This document shows positions 27,828 to 37,767 of a stretch of DNA of 64,000 nt, piece after piece (position 1 is the first letter of the stretch; every line of letters begins with the position of its first letter). The stretch comes from Sedimentibacter sp. MB35-C1 (GTDB lineage: Bacteria; Bacillota; Clostridia; Tissierellales; Sedimentibacteraceae). The stretch lies in contig NZ_CP133188.1 in assembly GCF_030913635.1 (NCBI RefSeq), forward strand, positions 434,001 to 498,000, given 5' to 3'. The notes beneath the pieces are model-generated. The model saw only the letters and a list, made by a program, of their open reading frames with translations, was not told the origin of the DNA and did no database searches. Position numbers and translations under genes: made by a program.

Positions 27828-29195
27828 ATGATTTTAACTTCGCTTCACTACCTTTACATTGTAATGGTTGTGATCATTTTGACGATAATGCTCATGAAAA
27901 AGGATATTGTTATTCCGTGTATAGTAGGTACTTTTGCAATGGGTTATCTTTATTCTGGAAGTATTATCGGAGCAACTCAATCCATATTTAACACCATTAT
28001 TTATGCAGGTAACGAATTTTGGAGCATTGTAGTAATTATTTCCCTTGTTGTGGCTATGTCAAAATCTCTTCAAGAAATTGGGTCAGATGTTATTATAATG
28101 TCTCCCATAAGAAAGGTTATGATCAGCCCCACATTGGCTTTCTGGAGTGTAGGTCTGACAATGATGGTCATATCATGGCTGGTTTGGCCGTCTCCGGCTG
28201 TTCCTCTAATCGGGGCCGTTCTTTTGCCTGCGGCACTTGCAGCAGGCCTGCCTGTGATATATGCTGCTGTGGCTATGAACTTGTTTGGGCATGGCATCGC
28301 TCTTTCAAGCGACTTTTTTATTCAAGGTGCACCTACAATTACAGCTGCAGGAGCAGGGTTAGATGTCACAGAAATTATGAGGTCATCAATTCCTATATGG
28401 ATTACTATGTCTGTTGTAACAGTGACTGTCGCATTTTTGATGATGAAAAAAGACATGAAAAAAAATATTTCATCTTATTCTAAAAATATTGAAGTTAAAA
28501 AGGAAGTAAAAGTAAAGACAGGAAGAGCAACTAAACTTATGGCTGTAGTGACTCCCATAGCATTTTTATCGGACATTGTTGCTATGCTGAAATTTAATCT
28601 GGCTGGCGGCGATGCAACTGCTCTTGTTGGAGGTACGGCCATTTTAATAATGCTCATTGCAGTATTGACAACATATAACATTAAAAACGCCTTTGACAAA
28701 GTTGTGGATCATATAAAGGAAGGATTTAAATTTGGAATAACTGTATTTGCTCCCGTTATTTTTATAGGTGGATTCTTTTTTCTGGGAAATCAGGGGGGCG
28801 CAACAGCAGTGCTTGGCGAAGGCGCTCCGGGAATACTTAACGATATAAGTATATTTCTCTCTCAAAATATTCATATGAATAAATTCTCTACAATTTTAGC
28901 GCAGACATCTGTAGCAGTTATTACAGGCTTGGACGGCTCAGGTTTTTCGGGTCTCCCAATTGTAGGTTCTCTCGCATATACTTTTTCAAATATAATAGAT
29001 ATAAATATGGAGGGCTTAGCTTCCCTAGGCCAGATAATCACCATATGGGTAGGCGGAGGAACAATAATTCCTTGGGCAGTAATACCTGTTGCTGCAATAT
29101 GCAATATTGACCCTCAAGTTTTAGCCAGAAAGAATTTAATTCCAGTTTTGTGCGGTATAGCTTCAGCAATTTTAGTAGCATTAATAATATTGTGA
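27828..29195 (+). CDS. Permease, ion-transporter (GntP/CitM-like) superfamily
   Basis: 455-residue membrane protein with about eleven to twelve helices and a charged loop near residues 208-228. The two halves each contain small-residue segments before re-entrant-like regions (WLVWPSPAVPLIGAVLLPAAL, and VITGLDGSGFSGLPIVGSL), the pattern of ion-transporter superfamily carriers of organic acids. I cannot name the substrate. AAGGAGG precedes the ATG. It forms an operon with the ATPase gene. Confidence 0.7.
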   Translation: MILTSLHYLYIVMVVIILTIMLMKKDIVIPCIVGTFAMGYLYSGSIIGATQSIFNTIIYAGNEFWSIVVIISLVVAMSKSLQEIGSDVIIMSPIRKVMISPTLAFWSVGLTMMVISWLVWPSPAVPLIGAVLLPAALAAGLPVIYAAVAMNLFGHGIALSSDFFIQGAPTITAAGAGLDVTEIMRSSIPIWITMSVVTVTVAFLMMKKDMKKNISSYSKNIEVKKEVKVKTGRATKLMAVVTPIAFLSDIVAMLKFNLAGGDATALVGGTAILIMLIAVLTTYNIKNAFDKVVDHIKEGFKFGITVFAPVIFIGGFFFLGNQGGATAVLGEGAPGILNDISIFLSQNIHMNKFSTILAQTSVAVITGLDGSGFSGLPIVGSLAYTFSNIIDINMEGLASLGQIITIWVGGGTIIPWAVIPVAAICNIDPQVLARKNLIPVLCGIASAILVALIIL

Positions 29196-29226
29196 TAATA
29201 AGGGAGAACTTTTCTTCCTTATTATC
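29194..29226 (+). terminator. Terminator overlapping the permease stop
   Basis: GATAATAAGG and CCTTATTATC form a 10-bp stem around a 13-base loop; the first arm overlaps the TGA stop. No clear T run, so termination may be partial. Confidence 0.55.
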
Positions 29227-29267
29227 ATAAATGGGGATTTTTTCTATTTATTGGAATAATATACTAA

Positions 29268-29294
29268 TATATTTTGTTAACATTCTGCCGATAT
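29268..29294 (+). promoter_or_regulatory. Sigma-28 (SigD/FliA)-like promoter
   Basis: TATATTTT (6 of 8 to TAAAGTTT), an 11-base spacer, then GCCGATAT (7 of 8 to GCCGATAA), 40 bases upstream of a chemoreceptor gene. This matches flagellar-regulon promoters. Confidence 0.7.
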
Positions 29295-29334
29295 TTATGT
29301 AGTAAACATATGTGTAAATGGAGGCTATTCTTAA

Positions 29335-30624
29335 ATGACAAAATTTTTATCTAAACATATTTCAGCTAAAAAAACAACCTTAAAAATAATTACAGCTGTG
29401 TTGTTAGTAACAGTTATACTTGGTGCCCTAATGTGGCTTGGATTTTCAAGGGGCATAATTATTAATTCAAACAATATAATAACTGCAGTATTTATATCAT
29501 TAATAGCAGAAATTGCGGTTCTATATTTTATAATTTATTTCTTGCTTAAAAGGGCTTTTATGCCTGTCAATAATGCATTGTCTCTTGCAGATAACATGAA
29601 AAAGGGCATATTAGATTCGGATTCTGATTTTAAAAATTATTCAAATGACGAAATTGGGCAACTTAACAAAGCTTATCACGAAGCAGCAGCCTTAATTAAA
29701 AGCCACTTTTCAGACATTTATAATGTCTTAAACCGAATTGAAAACGGAGATTTCAACATTGTTATTGAAAAAGAATATATTGGAGATTTTAAATCTATAA
29801 GTTCTTCTTTAAGCAACATAATTGATTCATTAAACAGAACCTTTACAAATATAAACATAACCTCAGACGAGATTGCTTCCGGTTCAGAGCAAATTGCAGA
29901 CTCATCACAGCTTTTATCTCAAAGCTCGGCTGAACAGGCAAGCACTGTTGAGGAATTCACAGCTACGATACAGAAAATATCTAATGAGATTAATATAACT
30001 GCCGAAAATGCAGTAGATGCCAGCAACAAAGTCACAACCTTGGGCAATGAGCTGGACAAGGGAATTGCACAAATGAAAGACACCGTTGAAACAATGACTC
30101 TCATAGACGGAAAATCAGATGAAATAATGAAGATAATCAAAATAATAGAAGATATTGCTTTTCAGACCAACATACTGGCGCTGAATGCAGCAGTTGAAGC
30201 AGCAAGAGCAGGTGAAGCAGGCAAGGGTTTTGCCGTTGTTGCAGACGAAGTGCGAAATCTGGCCGTAAAAAGCGCAGATGCCGCAAAAAATACCACTACA
30301 CTGCTTGAAGATACTTTAAGATCTGTAAAGGAAGGCACATCCGCCGCAGACAATACATCAAAGGTACTTGCAGAGGTAGCTAAGGATAGAAATGTAATTA
30401 CAGAAAGCATGAACAGTATATCTGCCAAAGCGCAAGAGCAAGCAGAGTCCGTAAAACAAATTACCATAAGCATAGAACAGATATCTGATGTTATTCAGAC
30501 AAATTCAGCCACAGCAGAGGAAAACAGCGCCTCAAGTGAGGAACTTGCAAGCTATGCGGAATCCTTAAGAAATATGGTATCTATCTTAAAACTCAGAGAA
30601 GAGAATTCTTCACACACTGCGTAA
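29335..30624 (+). CDS. Methyl-accepting chemotaxis protein lacking an extracellular sensor
   Basis: 429-residue receptor. Two adjacent N-terminal membrane helices (about 17-37 and 45-70) are separated by only a few residues, so there is no ligand-binding domain outside the cell. A HAMP-like region follows ([17 protein letters not shown]), then a second HAMP-like region with RIENGDFNI, and a signalling domain with [19 protein letters not shown]. It could sense membrane or cytoplasmic state. It has its own sigma-28-like promoter and a terminator. Confidence 0.9.
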   Translation: MTKFLSKHISAKKTTLKIITAVLLVTVILGALMWLGFSRGIIINSNNIITAVFISLIAEIAVLYFIIYFLLKRAFMPVNNALSLADNMKKGILDSDSDFKNYSNDEIGQLNKAYHEAAALIKSHFSDIYNVLNRIENGDFNIVIEKEYIGDFKSISSSLSNIIDSLNRTFTNINITSDEIASGSEQIADSSQLLSQSSAEQASTVEEFTATIQKISNEINITAENAVDASNKVTTLGNELDKGIAQMKDTVETMTLIDGKSDEIMKIIKIIEDIAFQTNILALNAAVEAARAGEAGKGFAVVADEVRNLAVKSADAAKNTTTLLEDTLRSVKEGTSAADNTSKVLAEVAKDRNVITESMNSISAKAQEQAESVKQITISIEQISDVIQTNSATAEENSASSEELASYAESLRNMVSILKLREENSSHTA

Positions 30625-30655
30625 ATATATTATATTTGTTCTATTTGGAGTATAA

Positions 30656-30686
30656 AAAAAGACTGAACTAAAAAATCAGTCTTTTT
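30656..30686. terminator. Bidirectional terminator
   Basis: AAAAAGACTGA and TCAGTCTTTTT form an 11-bp stem around a nine-base loop between the convergent chemoreceptor and uvrA genes. Confidence 0.88.
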
Positions 30687-30714
30687 CTTATAATAAATAC
30701 AAAAGTTGCATGCA

Positions 30715-33531
30715 TTATTTTTTATTCAAAACCTTTTTTAAATATTGTCCGGTATATGATTTTTTTACTTTTGCAATTTCTTCAGGAGTTCCTTTCGCAA
30801 CTATCATTCCGCCTCCGTCCCCTCCTTCGGGGCCCAAGTCCAATATATAATCTGCCGTCTTAATCACATCTAGGTTATGCTCTATTACAATCACTGAATT
30901 TCCTGCTTCAACAAGTTTGTTAAGAACGTCTGTAAGCATGTGTATATCTGCTATATGCAGTCCCGTTGTCGGCTCGTCAAGTACGTACAACGTCTTTCCT
31001 GTTCCTCTTTTACTGAGTTCGTAAGCCAGCTTGATACGCTGAGCCTCGCCTCCCGACAGTTCCGGAGACGGCTGTCCCAGCTTAATGTAACCCAGCCCTA
31101 CCTCCTGCATTGTCTTTATTTTGTTATATATTTTAGGTATGTTTTCAAAGAATTCCATAGCTTCATCTATTGTCATATCCAACACATCAGAAATGTTTTT
31201 TCCTTTGTATTTAACTTCAAGAGTTTCTCTATTGTACCTTTTTCCTTTGCATATATCGCATGGTACATATACATCAGGCAAGAAGTGCATTTCTATTTTC
31301 AGTATACCATCACCTCGGCATGCTTCACATCGACCGCCTTTGACATTAAAACTGAACCTTCCCTTTTTATATCCCCTTTCCTTTGCCTCGAGAGTCATTG
31401 CAAACACATCTCTTATATAGTCGAACACTCCTGTATACGTAGCCGGATTTGAGCGGGGAGTCCTGCCTATAGGTGACTGGTCTATTGTAATTATCTTATC
31501 GATATTTTCTACTCCAAGCATTTCGTCATATTTTCCCGGCCTGTTTGAGTTCTTGAACAACTTCTGATGAAGCCCTTTAGACAGTATTTCATTTATCAAT
31601 GAGCTTTTACCGGAGCCTGATACACCTGTCACACAGCACAGCACTCCAAGTGGTATTTTCACATCCAGATTTTTCAGGTTGTTTTCTTTTGCCCCTTTAA
31701 TCTCTATATATTTCTCAGCTTTTCTTCTTGTTTCGGGAACATCAATTTTCTTTATTCCGCTCAGGTACTGACCGGTAATAGAATTTTTATTGTTTTTAAT
31801 ATCTTCGAAGGTTCCTGACGCAACTACTTCTCCTCCGTGAGTTCCGGCTCCAGGTCCTATATCCAGAATATAGTCAGCATTTTCCATTGTTTCCTCATCA
31901 TGCTCCACCACTATGAGCGTATTTCCTAAATCAGTTAAATTTCTCAGGGTTTTTATCAGCATGCTGTTATCTCTTTGGTGCAGTCCTATGCTTGGTTCAT
32001 CCAATACATACAAAACTCCCACCAAGCTGGAGCCTATCTGCGTTGCAAGCCTTATTCGCTGAGATTCTCCTCCGGACAAAGTGCTTGCATTTCTTTCGAG
32101 AGTAAGATAATTCAAACCCACATCAGATAGAAATTGAAGCCTTGAATTAATTTCATTTATTATCTGCTCTCCTATAATCTTATTTACAGGGCTTAACTCT
32201 AGTGTTTTAAAAAACTCCAAGCTTTTTGTAACGGAAAGTTTTGTTATTTCATATATATTTTTATTTCCAACTTTTACTGCAAGACTTATAGGATTTAACC
32301 TTGCTCCATGGCATTTCGGGCATGGGCTTTCATACATGTAATCCTCTATCCATTCCCGCATTTCAGGGGATTTTGTTTCCATGTACCTTCTTTGAAGATT
32401 GTTTACCACTCCCTCAAATTCTTTTGTATATTCCTTAAGTCCTTGGAATTTACTTATAAATTCAACTTTAACCTCTCTGCCGTTTGTCCCGTAAAGAAGC
32501 TCCTCTATTAACTCCTTCGGAGCTTCTGCCAGAGGCTTTGATATATCAAAATTATGATAATCCGCAATAGCTTTAAATATCTGGTAATAATATCCGTCCT
32601 CATCGGCACCATACGGTGCAATTGCTCTTTCACCTATGGTCTTTGTATAGTCCGGTATTATTAAATCTATATCTATTTCCTTTTTTACGCCCAAGCCATT
32701 GCATGCATCGCAGGCACCTATTGGATTATTAAAAGAAAACATCCTCGGTGAAATCTCTCCAAATCCTATGCCGCAGTCTGTACATGCAAACTTTGTGCTC
32801 ATAAGAAGCTCTTCGCTTCCCATAACATCAATGAGCACCATTCCTCCTGAAAGTTCAAGTGCTGTTTCCACGGAATCAACAAGCCTTTTTTGTATTCCAT
32901 CCTTTATGATAATTCTGTCAACCACAACCTCAATGCTGTGTTTTTTGTTCTTTTCAAGATTTATTTCTTCTTCCAAATCATAAATCTCTCCGTCCACTCT
33001 GACTCTTACATATCCATCTTTTTTGATATTTTCTAGGAGCCTTTTATGCGTCCCTTTTGCCCTTCTGACCATAGGAGCAAGAATTTGAATTTTTGTTCTT
33101 TCTTCGTACTCGAGAACCTTGTCTGTTATCTGGTCTATGGTTTGTGTTTGAATAGGCTTGCCGCAATTTGGGCAGTGTGGAATTCCCACTCTTGCAAACA
33201 GCAGTCTGTAATAATCATATATCTCTGTGACGGTACCGACTGTTGAACGTGGATTCTTGTTTGTTGTTTTCTGGTCTATGGATATTGCAGGTGATAAACC
33301 GTCGATAGATTCGACATCTGGTTTGTCCATTTGTCCCAAAAACATTCGGGCATATGATGAAAGGCTTTCCACATAACGTCTCTGCCCTTCTGCATATATA
33401 GTATCAAAAGCAAGAGAGGTTTTCCCTGAGCCGCTTACTCCAGTAAACACTATCAGCTTGTCTCTGGGAAGCTCCACGTTAATATTTTTCAGGTTATTCT
33501 CCTTTGCTCCTCTTATTATGATTTTATCCAT
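30715..33531 (-). CDS. uvrA: Excinuclease ABC subunit A
   Basis: 938-residue damage-recognition ATPase of nucleotide excision repair. Two ABC ATPase units: Walker [15 protein letters not shown] near residue 31 and [13 protein letters not shown] near 640, with ABC signatures [12 protein letters not shown] and [12 protein letters not shown]. Zinc-binding [19 protein letters not shown] and [14 protein letters not shown] pairs are present. Length is normal. It lies downstream of uvrB, 71 bases away, and is probably co-transcribed with it. Confidence 0.97.
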   Translation of the reverse strand: MDKIIIRGAKENNLKNINVELPRDKLIVFTGVSGSGKTSLAFDTIYAEGQRRYVESLSSYARMFLGQMDKPDVESIDGLSPAISIDQKTTNKNPRSTVGTVTEIYDYYRLLFARVGIPHCPNCGKPIQTQTIDQITDKVLEYEERTKIQILAPMVRRAKGTHKRLLENIKKDGYVRVRVDGEIYDLEEEINLEKNKKHSIEVVVDRIIIKDGIQKRLVDSVETALELSGGMVLIDVMGSEELLMSTKFACTDCGIGFGEISPRMFSFNNPIGACDACNGLGVKKEIDIDLIIPDYTKTIGERAIAPYGADEDGYYYQIFKAIADYHNFDISKPLAEAPKELIEELLYGTNGREVKVEFISKFQGLKEYTKEFEGVVNNLQRRYMETKSPEMREWIEDYMYESPCPKCHGARLNPISLAVKVGNKNIYEITKLSVTKSLEFFKTLELSPVNKIIGEQIINEINSRLQFLSDVGLNYLTLERNASTLSGGESQRIRLATQIGSSLVGVLYVLDEPSIGLHQRDNSMLIKTLRNLTDLGNTLIVVEHDEETMENADYILDIGPGAGTHGGEVVASGTFEDIKNNKNSITGQYLSGIKKIDVPETRRKAEKYIEIKGAKENNLKNLDVKIPLGVLCCVTGVSGSGKSSLINEILSKGLHQKLFKNSNRPGKYDEMLGVENIDKIITIDQSPIGRTPRSNPATYTGVFDYIRDVFAMTLEAKERGYKKGRFSFNVKGGRCEACRGDGILKIEMHFLPDVYVPCDICKGKRYNRETLEVKYKGKNISDVLDMTIDEAMEFFENIPKIYNKIKTMQEVGLGYIKLGQPSPELSGGEAQRIKLAYELSKRGTGKTLYVLDEPTTGLHIADIHMLTDVLNKLVEAGNSVIVIEHNLDVIKTADYILDLGPEGGDGGGMIVAKGTPEEIAKVKKSYTGQYLKKVLNKK

Positions 33532-33557
33532 TAGTCATCCTTTCATGATGATCCTTA

Positions 33558-33595
33558 GGGCATACCTCTCAGTTGCATGAGACTATGCCTTTTTG
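33558..33595. other. Hairpin between uvrB and uvrA
   Basis: GGCATA and TATGCC enclose an inner TCTCA/TGAGA stem. A T run follows only on the plus strand, so it does not look like a stop for the uvrBA transcript; it may process it or block antisense transcription. Confidence 0.5.
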
Positions 33596-33602
33596 GAACA
33601 AT

Positions 33603-35567
33603 TTATATTATAGTCTTTAGTTCCTTAATTTCATCTCTCAGCTTGGCAGCTTTTTCAAATTCAAGGTTTTCTGCAGCAATTCTCATTTCCTTTTCAAGCT
33701 CAATAATATAAGAAGCCATATCTGTGATTTTTTTGCTCTTAGGCGTGTACTTCGCTTCATCCTCAGCCACCTTTGTCGCTTCAATCACATTTCTTACTCC
33801 TTTTTTGACCGACATAGGAGTAATATTATTGTCTTTATTATATTTATCCTGGATTTTTCTTCTTCTGTTTGTTTCACTTATGGCTCTTTCCATTGAACCG
33901 GTCATATTATCGGCGTACATTATAACTCTGCCGTCCGAATTTCTTGCAGCTCTTCCCACTGTCTGTATGAGCGATGTTTCAGATCGAAGGAAACCTTCCT
34001 TGTCAGCATCAAGAATCGCCACAAGAGATACCTCCGGAAGGTCCAATCCTTCTCTCAGCAGGTTTATGCCCACGAGAACATCAAACTCTCCTATGCGCAG
34101 GTCTCTGATAATCTGCATCCTCTCCATAGTATCTATATCAGAGTGAAGATATCTTACACGTATTCCCGCATTTTTAAAGTAAAGCGTCAAATCCTCAGCC
34201 ATTTTCTTAGTGAGAGTCGTAACAAGCACCCTTTGATTTTTATCTGTTGATTTTTTGATTTCATTCATCAAATCATCAATTTGATTTTCAACAGGTCGGA
34301 CAGAAATAGGAGGATCAAGCAGTCCTGTAGGACGTATTATTTGTTCGGCTGTATTCTGCGAATGCTCGGCCTCATACGGTCCCGGTGTCGCACTGACAAA
34401 TACAACTTGATTTATTATATTTTCAAATTCGTCAAACTTCAGCGGCCTGTTATCTAATGCCGAGGGAAGCCTGAACCCGTAATTAACAAGTGTTGTTTTT
34501 CTCGCCCTGTCTCCGTTGTACATTCCTCTTACTTGAGGAACAGAAACATGCGATTCATCTATAATCATTAAAAAATCTTTTGGAAAATAATCAAGAAGTG
34601 TATAAGGCCTTGTTCCCGGCTCCAGATTATTTATATGCCTTGAATAATTTTCTATTCCGTTGCAATATCCCATTTCCTGAAGCATTTCCAGGTCATAGTT
34701 AGTTCTCTGCTCAAGCCTTTGCATCTCCAAAAGCTTGTTCTCGCTTTCAAAATATTTGAGCTGCTCCTGTAGTTCTTTTCGTATACTGACAACAGCTCTG
34801 TTTACATTTTCTTCTGTAGTGGCATAGTGGGTTGCAGGAAATATAGATATGTGATTTCGTCTTCCTAAAATTTCTCCAGTTACAGTATTTATTTCAGTTA
34901 TTCTGTCTATTTCATCGCCGAAAAATTCCACTCTTATTGCATTCTCTGACGAGGATGCGGGAAATATTTCAAGCGTATCTCCTCTTACTCTGAAGGTTCC
35001 TCTTGTAAAGCTTATATCATTTCTTTTATACTGAATTTCAATAAGCTTTCTAATTGTTTGGTCTCTATCCTTCTGCATGCCGGGTCTTAATGATATGACC
35101 AGATTTTCATAGTCAATAGGACTTCCCAATCCATATATGCATGATACACTGGCTACTATAATAACATCTTTTCTTTCAAAAAGTGATGCAGTAGCAGAGT
35201 GTCTCAGTTTATCAATTTCATCATTTATGGATGCATCTTTTTCTATAAAGGTATCACTGCTTGGCACATATGCTTCAGGCTGGTAATAATCATAGTAGCT
35301 AACAAAATATTCTACCGCATTGTCAGGAAAAAACTCTTTAAATTCAGAGCACAGCTGAGCAGCCAATGTCTTGTTATGAGCAAGAACAAGAGTCGGCTTC
35401 TGAATTTTTTCAATTATATTTGCCATGGTAAAGGTCTTTCCTGAGCCTGTTACCCCTAAAACAGTCTGATATTTTAAATTGTTTTCTAATCCTGACACAA
35501 TTTTTTTTATTGCCTCCGGCTGATCTCCGGTAGGTTTAAAATCCGACTTTATTTTAAATTCGCCCAT
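33603..35567 (-). CDS. uvrB: Excinuclease ABC subunit B
   Basis: 654-residue helicase-like subunit that verifies damage with UvrA and loads UvrC. It starts with [13 protein letters not shown] and the Walker [14 protein letters not shown] near residue 40, the beta-hairpin region [15 protein letters not shown], and later helicase motifs ([29 protein letters not shown]). A C-terminal UVR motif covers the last 35 residues. It leads the uvrBA pair. The two genes are clean, full-length housekeeping copies. Confidence 0.97.
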   Translation of the reverse strand: MGEFKIKSDFKPTGDQPEAIKKIVSGLENNLKYQTVLGVTGSGKTFTMANIIEKIQKPTLVLAHNKTLAAQLCSEFKEFFPDNAVEYFVSYYDYYQPEAYVPSSDTFIEKDASINDEIDKLRHSATASLFERKDVIIVASVSCIYGLGSPIDYENLVISLRPGMQKDRDQTIRKLIEIQYKRNDISFTRGTFRVRGDTLEIFPASSSENAIRVEFFGDEIDRITEINTVTGEILGRRNHISIFPATHYATTEENVNRAVVSIRKELQEQLKYFESENKLLEMQRLEQRTNYDLEMLQEMGYCNGIENYSRHINNLEPGTRPYTLLDYFPKDFLMIIDESHVSVPQVRGMYNGDRARKTTLVNYGFRLPSALDNRPLKFDEFENIINQVVFVSATPGPYEAEHSQNTAEQIIRPTGLLDPPISVRPVENQIDDLMNEIKKSTDKNQRVLVTTLTKKMAEDLTLYFKNAGIRVRYLHSDIDTMERMQIIRDLRIGEFDVLVGINLLREGLDLPEVSLVAILDADKEGFLRSETSLIQTVGRAARNSDGRVIMYADNMTGSMERAISETNRRRKIQDKYNKDNNITPMSVKKGVRNVIEATKVAEDEAKYTPKSKKITDMASYIIELEKEMRIAAENLEFEKAAKLRDEIKELKTII

Positions 35568-35680
35568 TATTTCACCTCAGCTTCATCTAAACGTATGTTC
35601 GCTTAATTATATAATTTTTGATTATTTAAGTCAACATTATTATTTTCCAATAAAATTATAATTTATGAAAATTGGCATAT

Positions 35681-35716
35681 AAAAAACCGGGAATTAAAAT
35701 ACAATTTCCCGGTTTT
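35681..35716 (-). terminator. Terminator of the rph-rdgB-yfcE operon
   Basis: AAAACCGGGAA and its complement form an 11-bp stem around a 12-base loop; T residues follow on the minus strand. Confidence 0.85.
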
Positions 35717-35752
35717 AAATTAATACTATTATTTAGGCAATTTTTATACTAA

Positions 35753-36235
35753 TCAACCTTCCAATATAACAATTTTTCCGTCTATTTTGTCTAATGATAC
35801 CTCCAATATTCCAAAACTTTCTTTCCCGCATTTTGGCAATACTGTGCTTCCCGGATTAAAAAATAAAATTTGATCAATCACTTCATTTTGTGCACAATGT
35901 GTGTGCCCGTAAATTACCGCATCCGCACCTTTTTCTCTTGCATATTCTTTCAACTTGCTGATACCTGACTTTACATTATATAAATGGCCGTGAGTTATAA
36001 TGAACTTTTTCCCTTCAATAACCTTATCTACTAATAGCGGCTTACCTGAAATAAAGTCACAGTTCCCGGATACTTGAACAACCTTATCTATTTTAAGCTT
36101 TTCTGCAAACTTTTCAGCATCTTTGTATTTATCTCCGCAATGAATTAACATATTGAATTCACCGTATTTTTTTATGGTTTCTATTTGAGCATCAGGAATA
36201 AAATTATGACTGTCGCTTATCACTAATATTCTCAC
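35753..36235 (-). CDS. Metallophosphoesterase, YfcE/MJ0936 family
   Basis: 160-residue two-metal phosphodiesterase. Metal ligands are visible in [25 protein letters not shown] and IYGHTHCAQ, in family order. The start is a GTG inside the rdgB reading frame, giving a 32-base overlap and probable translational coupling. Family members hydrolyse model phosphodiesters; the cell substrate is unknown. It ends the rph-rdgB-yfcE operon, a common arrangement in clostridia. Confidence 0.9.
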   Translation of the reverse strand: MRILVISDSHNFIPDAQIETIKKYGEFNMLIHCGDKYKDAEKFAEKLKIDKVVQVSGNCDFISGKPLLVDKVIEGKKFIITHGHLYNVKSGISKLKEYAREKGADAVIYGHTHCAQNEVIDQILFFNPGSTVLPKCGKESFGILEVSLDKIDGKIVILEG

Positions 36236-36830
36236 TTAGCTCCTCCAGTTTTTCCTTTAAATTCATCAGCGCTCTTGCTCTGTGGCTTATTTTATTTTTT
36301 TCTTCTTCTGGCATTTCAGCAAATGTCTTTCCGGTATTTTCAACTATAAACAAAGGATCATAGCCAAAGCCGTTGCTTCCTCTTTCTTCTAATGCAATTT
36401 TACCGTTAAGTATGCCTTCAGCATGCATTTTACTTCCATCCTCAAACACTACGGCAATTACTGTTTTAAAATGTGCCGTCCTTTTTTCCATGGGTATGTT
36501 TTTCAGGTTTTTTAAAAGCAATTTATTGTTCTCTTCATATGAAACTGATTCTCCAGCATATCTTGCTGAATATACTCCTGGCTCTCCGTTTAAAGCGTCG
36601 ACAAATAATCCCGTATCATCTGCTACCACTATTTCTTTAACCAGTTTATGGAGTTCTTCCGCTTTTTTAAATGCATTTTCCTCCAGTGTTTTACCGTCTT
36701 CCTCAACATCAAAATCGGAAAAACCTATGTCATTTTTTGAGATGACTTCAAATGGCATATCTTTTAATATATTTTTAATTTCATTTATCTTGTGCTTATT
36801 ACCGCTAGACAATACTATTTTTCTAATCAT
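36204..36830 (-). CDS. rdgB: XTP/dITP diphosphatase (RdgB/HAM1 family)
   Basis: 208-residue house-cleaning pyrophosphatase that removes dITP and XTP. Motifs: [16 protein letters not shown] at the N-terminus, [26 protein letters not shown] in the middle, and [11 protein letters not shown] followed by HRARAL towards the end. The ATG overlaps the rph stop by four bases (ATGA). Length and motif order are normal. Confidence 0.95.
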   Translation of the reverse strand: MIRKIVLSSGNKHKINEIKNILKDMPFEVISKNDIGFSDFDVEEDGKTLEENAFKKAEELHKLVKEIVVADDTGLFVDALNGEPGVYSARYAGESVSYEENNKLLLKNLKNIPMEKRTAHFKTVIAVVFEDGSKMHAEGILNGKIALEERGSNGFGYDPLFIVENTGKTFAEMPEEEKNKISHRARALMNLKEKLEELSENISDKRQS

Positions 36831-37570
36831 CTTCCAATCTCCCTGCTAATTTCAACTCCCAAAGCTTCCCTTTGCAGATTATATAACTCCAAGCATCCTT
36901 TTTCTGCAAGGGAAATTAAGTTGATCAAATCACTTTTAGTAAATGTAGCTTCCTCTCCGGTACCCTGAACTTCAATGAATTCACCTTTGTCTGTCATTAC
37001 AATATTCATATCCACATCAGCACCTGAATCTTCCTCATAGCATAAGTCCAATATTGTCTCTTTGTCTTTGATTCCTACACTTACTGCTGATACAAATGAC
37101 TTTACAGGCATTTTTTTTATTTCGTGTTTTTGCAACAGCTTGTAAAAAGCATCTGCCATAGCTACAAATGCTCCTGTAATTGAGGCAGTTCTTGTCCCTC
37201 CGTCCGCTTGTATAACATCGCAATCTATCCACAAAGTTCTTTCACCTATTGCTTCTAAATCAACTACAGCCCTAAGGCTTCTTCCTATAAGTCTTTGTAT
37301 TTCCTGCGTTCTTCCATCTATCTTTCCTTTATTGATATCTCTTGTCTTTCTTGTCTTTGTTGAACCTGGTATCATTGAATACTCCGCAGACACCCATCCT
37401 TTTCCTGTACCTTTCAAAAATGGAGGAACCTTGTCCTCTGCCATTGCTGTACATATAACTTTTGTATTTCCTGCTTCTATTAATACTGAGCCGCCAGGAT
37501 GCATTATATAGTCCCTTGTTATTTTTATTCGTCTTAATTCATCATTAGATCTTCCGTTAGTTCTTTCCAT
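36827..37570 (-). CDS. rph: Ribonuclease PH
   Basis: 247-residue phosphorolytic 3'-exonuclease that trims tRNA precursors. It has the core [11 protein letters not shown] start, [15 protein letters not shown], the phosphate-binding [18 protein letters not shown] and late [28 protein letters not shown] at 37570 follows GGGAGTAAAA; the frame extends four codons further up. First gene of the rph-rdgB-yfcE operon. Confidence 0.95.
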   Translation of the reverse strand: MERTNGRSNDELRRIKITRDYIMHPGGSVLIEAGNTKVICTAMAEDKVPPFLKGTGKGWVSAEYSMIPGSTKTRKTRDINKGKIDGRTQEIQRLIGRSLRAVVDLEAIGERTLWIDCDVIQADGGTRTASITGAFVAMADAFYKLLQKHEIKKMPVKSFVSAVSVGIKDKETILDLCYEEDSGADVDMNIVMTDKGEFIEVQGTGEEATFTKSDLINLISLAEKGCLELYNLQREALGVEISREIGR

Positions 37571-37689
37571 TTTTACTCCCATTTATATATATTGGAAATA
37601 TTATAACCTAATATTATTAAATTAACAATAAACAGAAAAATGTTTTTCGTTTTTTATTAAAAAATTAATGCTTTGCCCTTCTCATCCAC

Positions 37690-37718
37690 TTGACTTAAAT
37701 TTTTTAGAACTGTATAAT
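37690..37718 (+). promoter_or_regulatory. Sigma-A promoter of the degenerate activator gene
   Basis: TTGACT, 17-base spacer, TATAAT, 67 bases before the AGGAGG of the following gene. It suggests the gene is still transcribed. Confidence 0.78.
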
Positions 37719-37767
37719 AATTAATGTTTTAAATTTTATTTATTTTATTGCTCATTCCGATTATGAC

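Noticed and set aside
33558-33595. Terminator of uvrB
   Set aside because: The T run lies on the wrong strand for uvrB transcription, so it was listed only as a hairpin.
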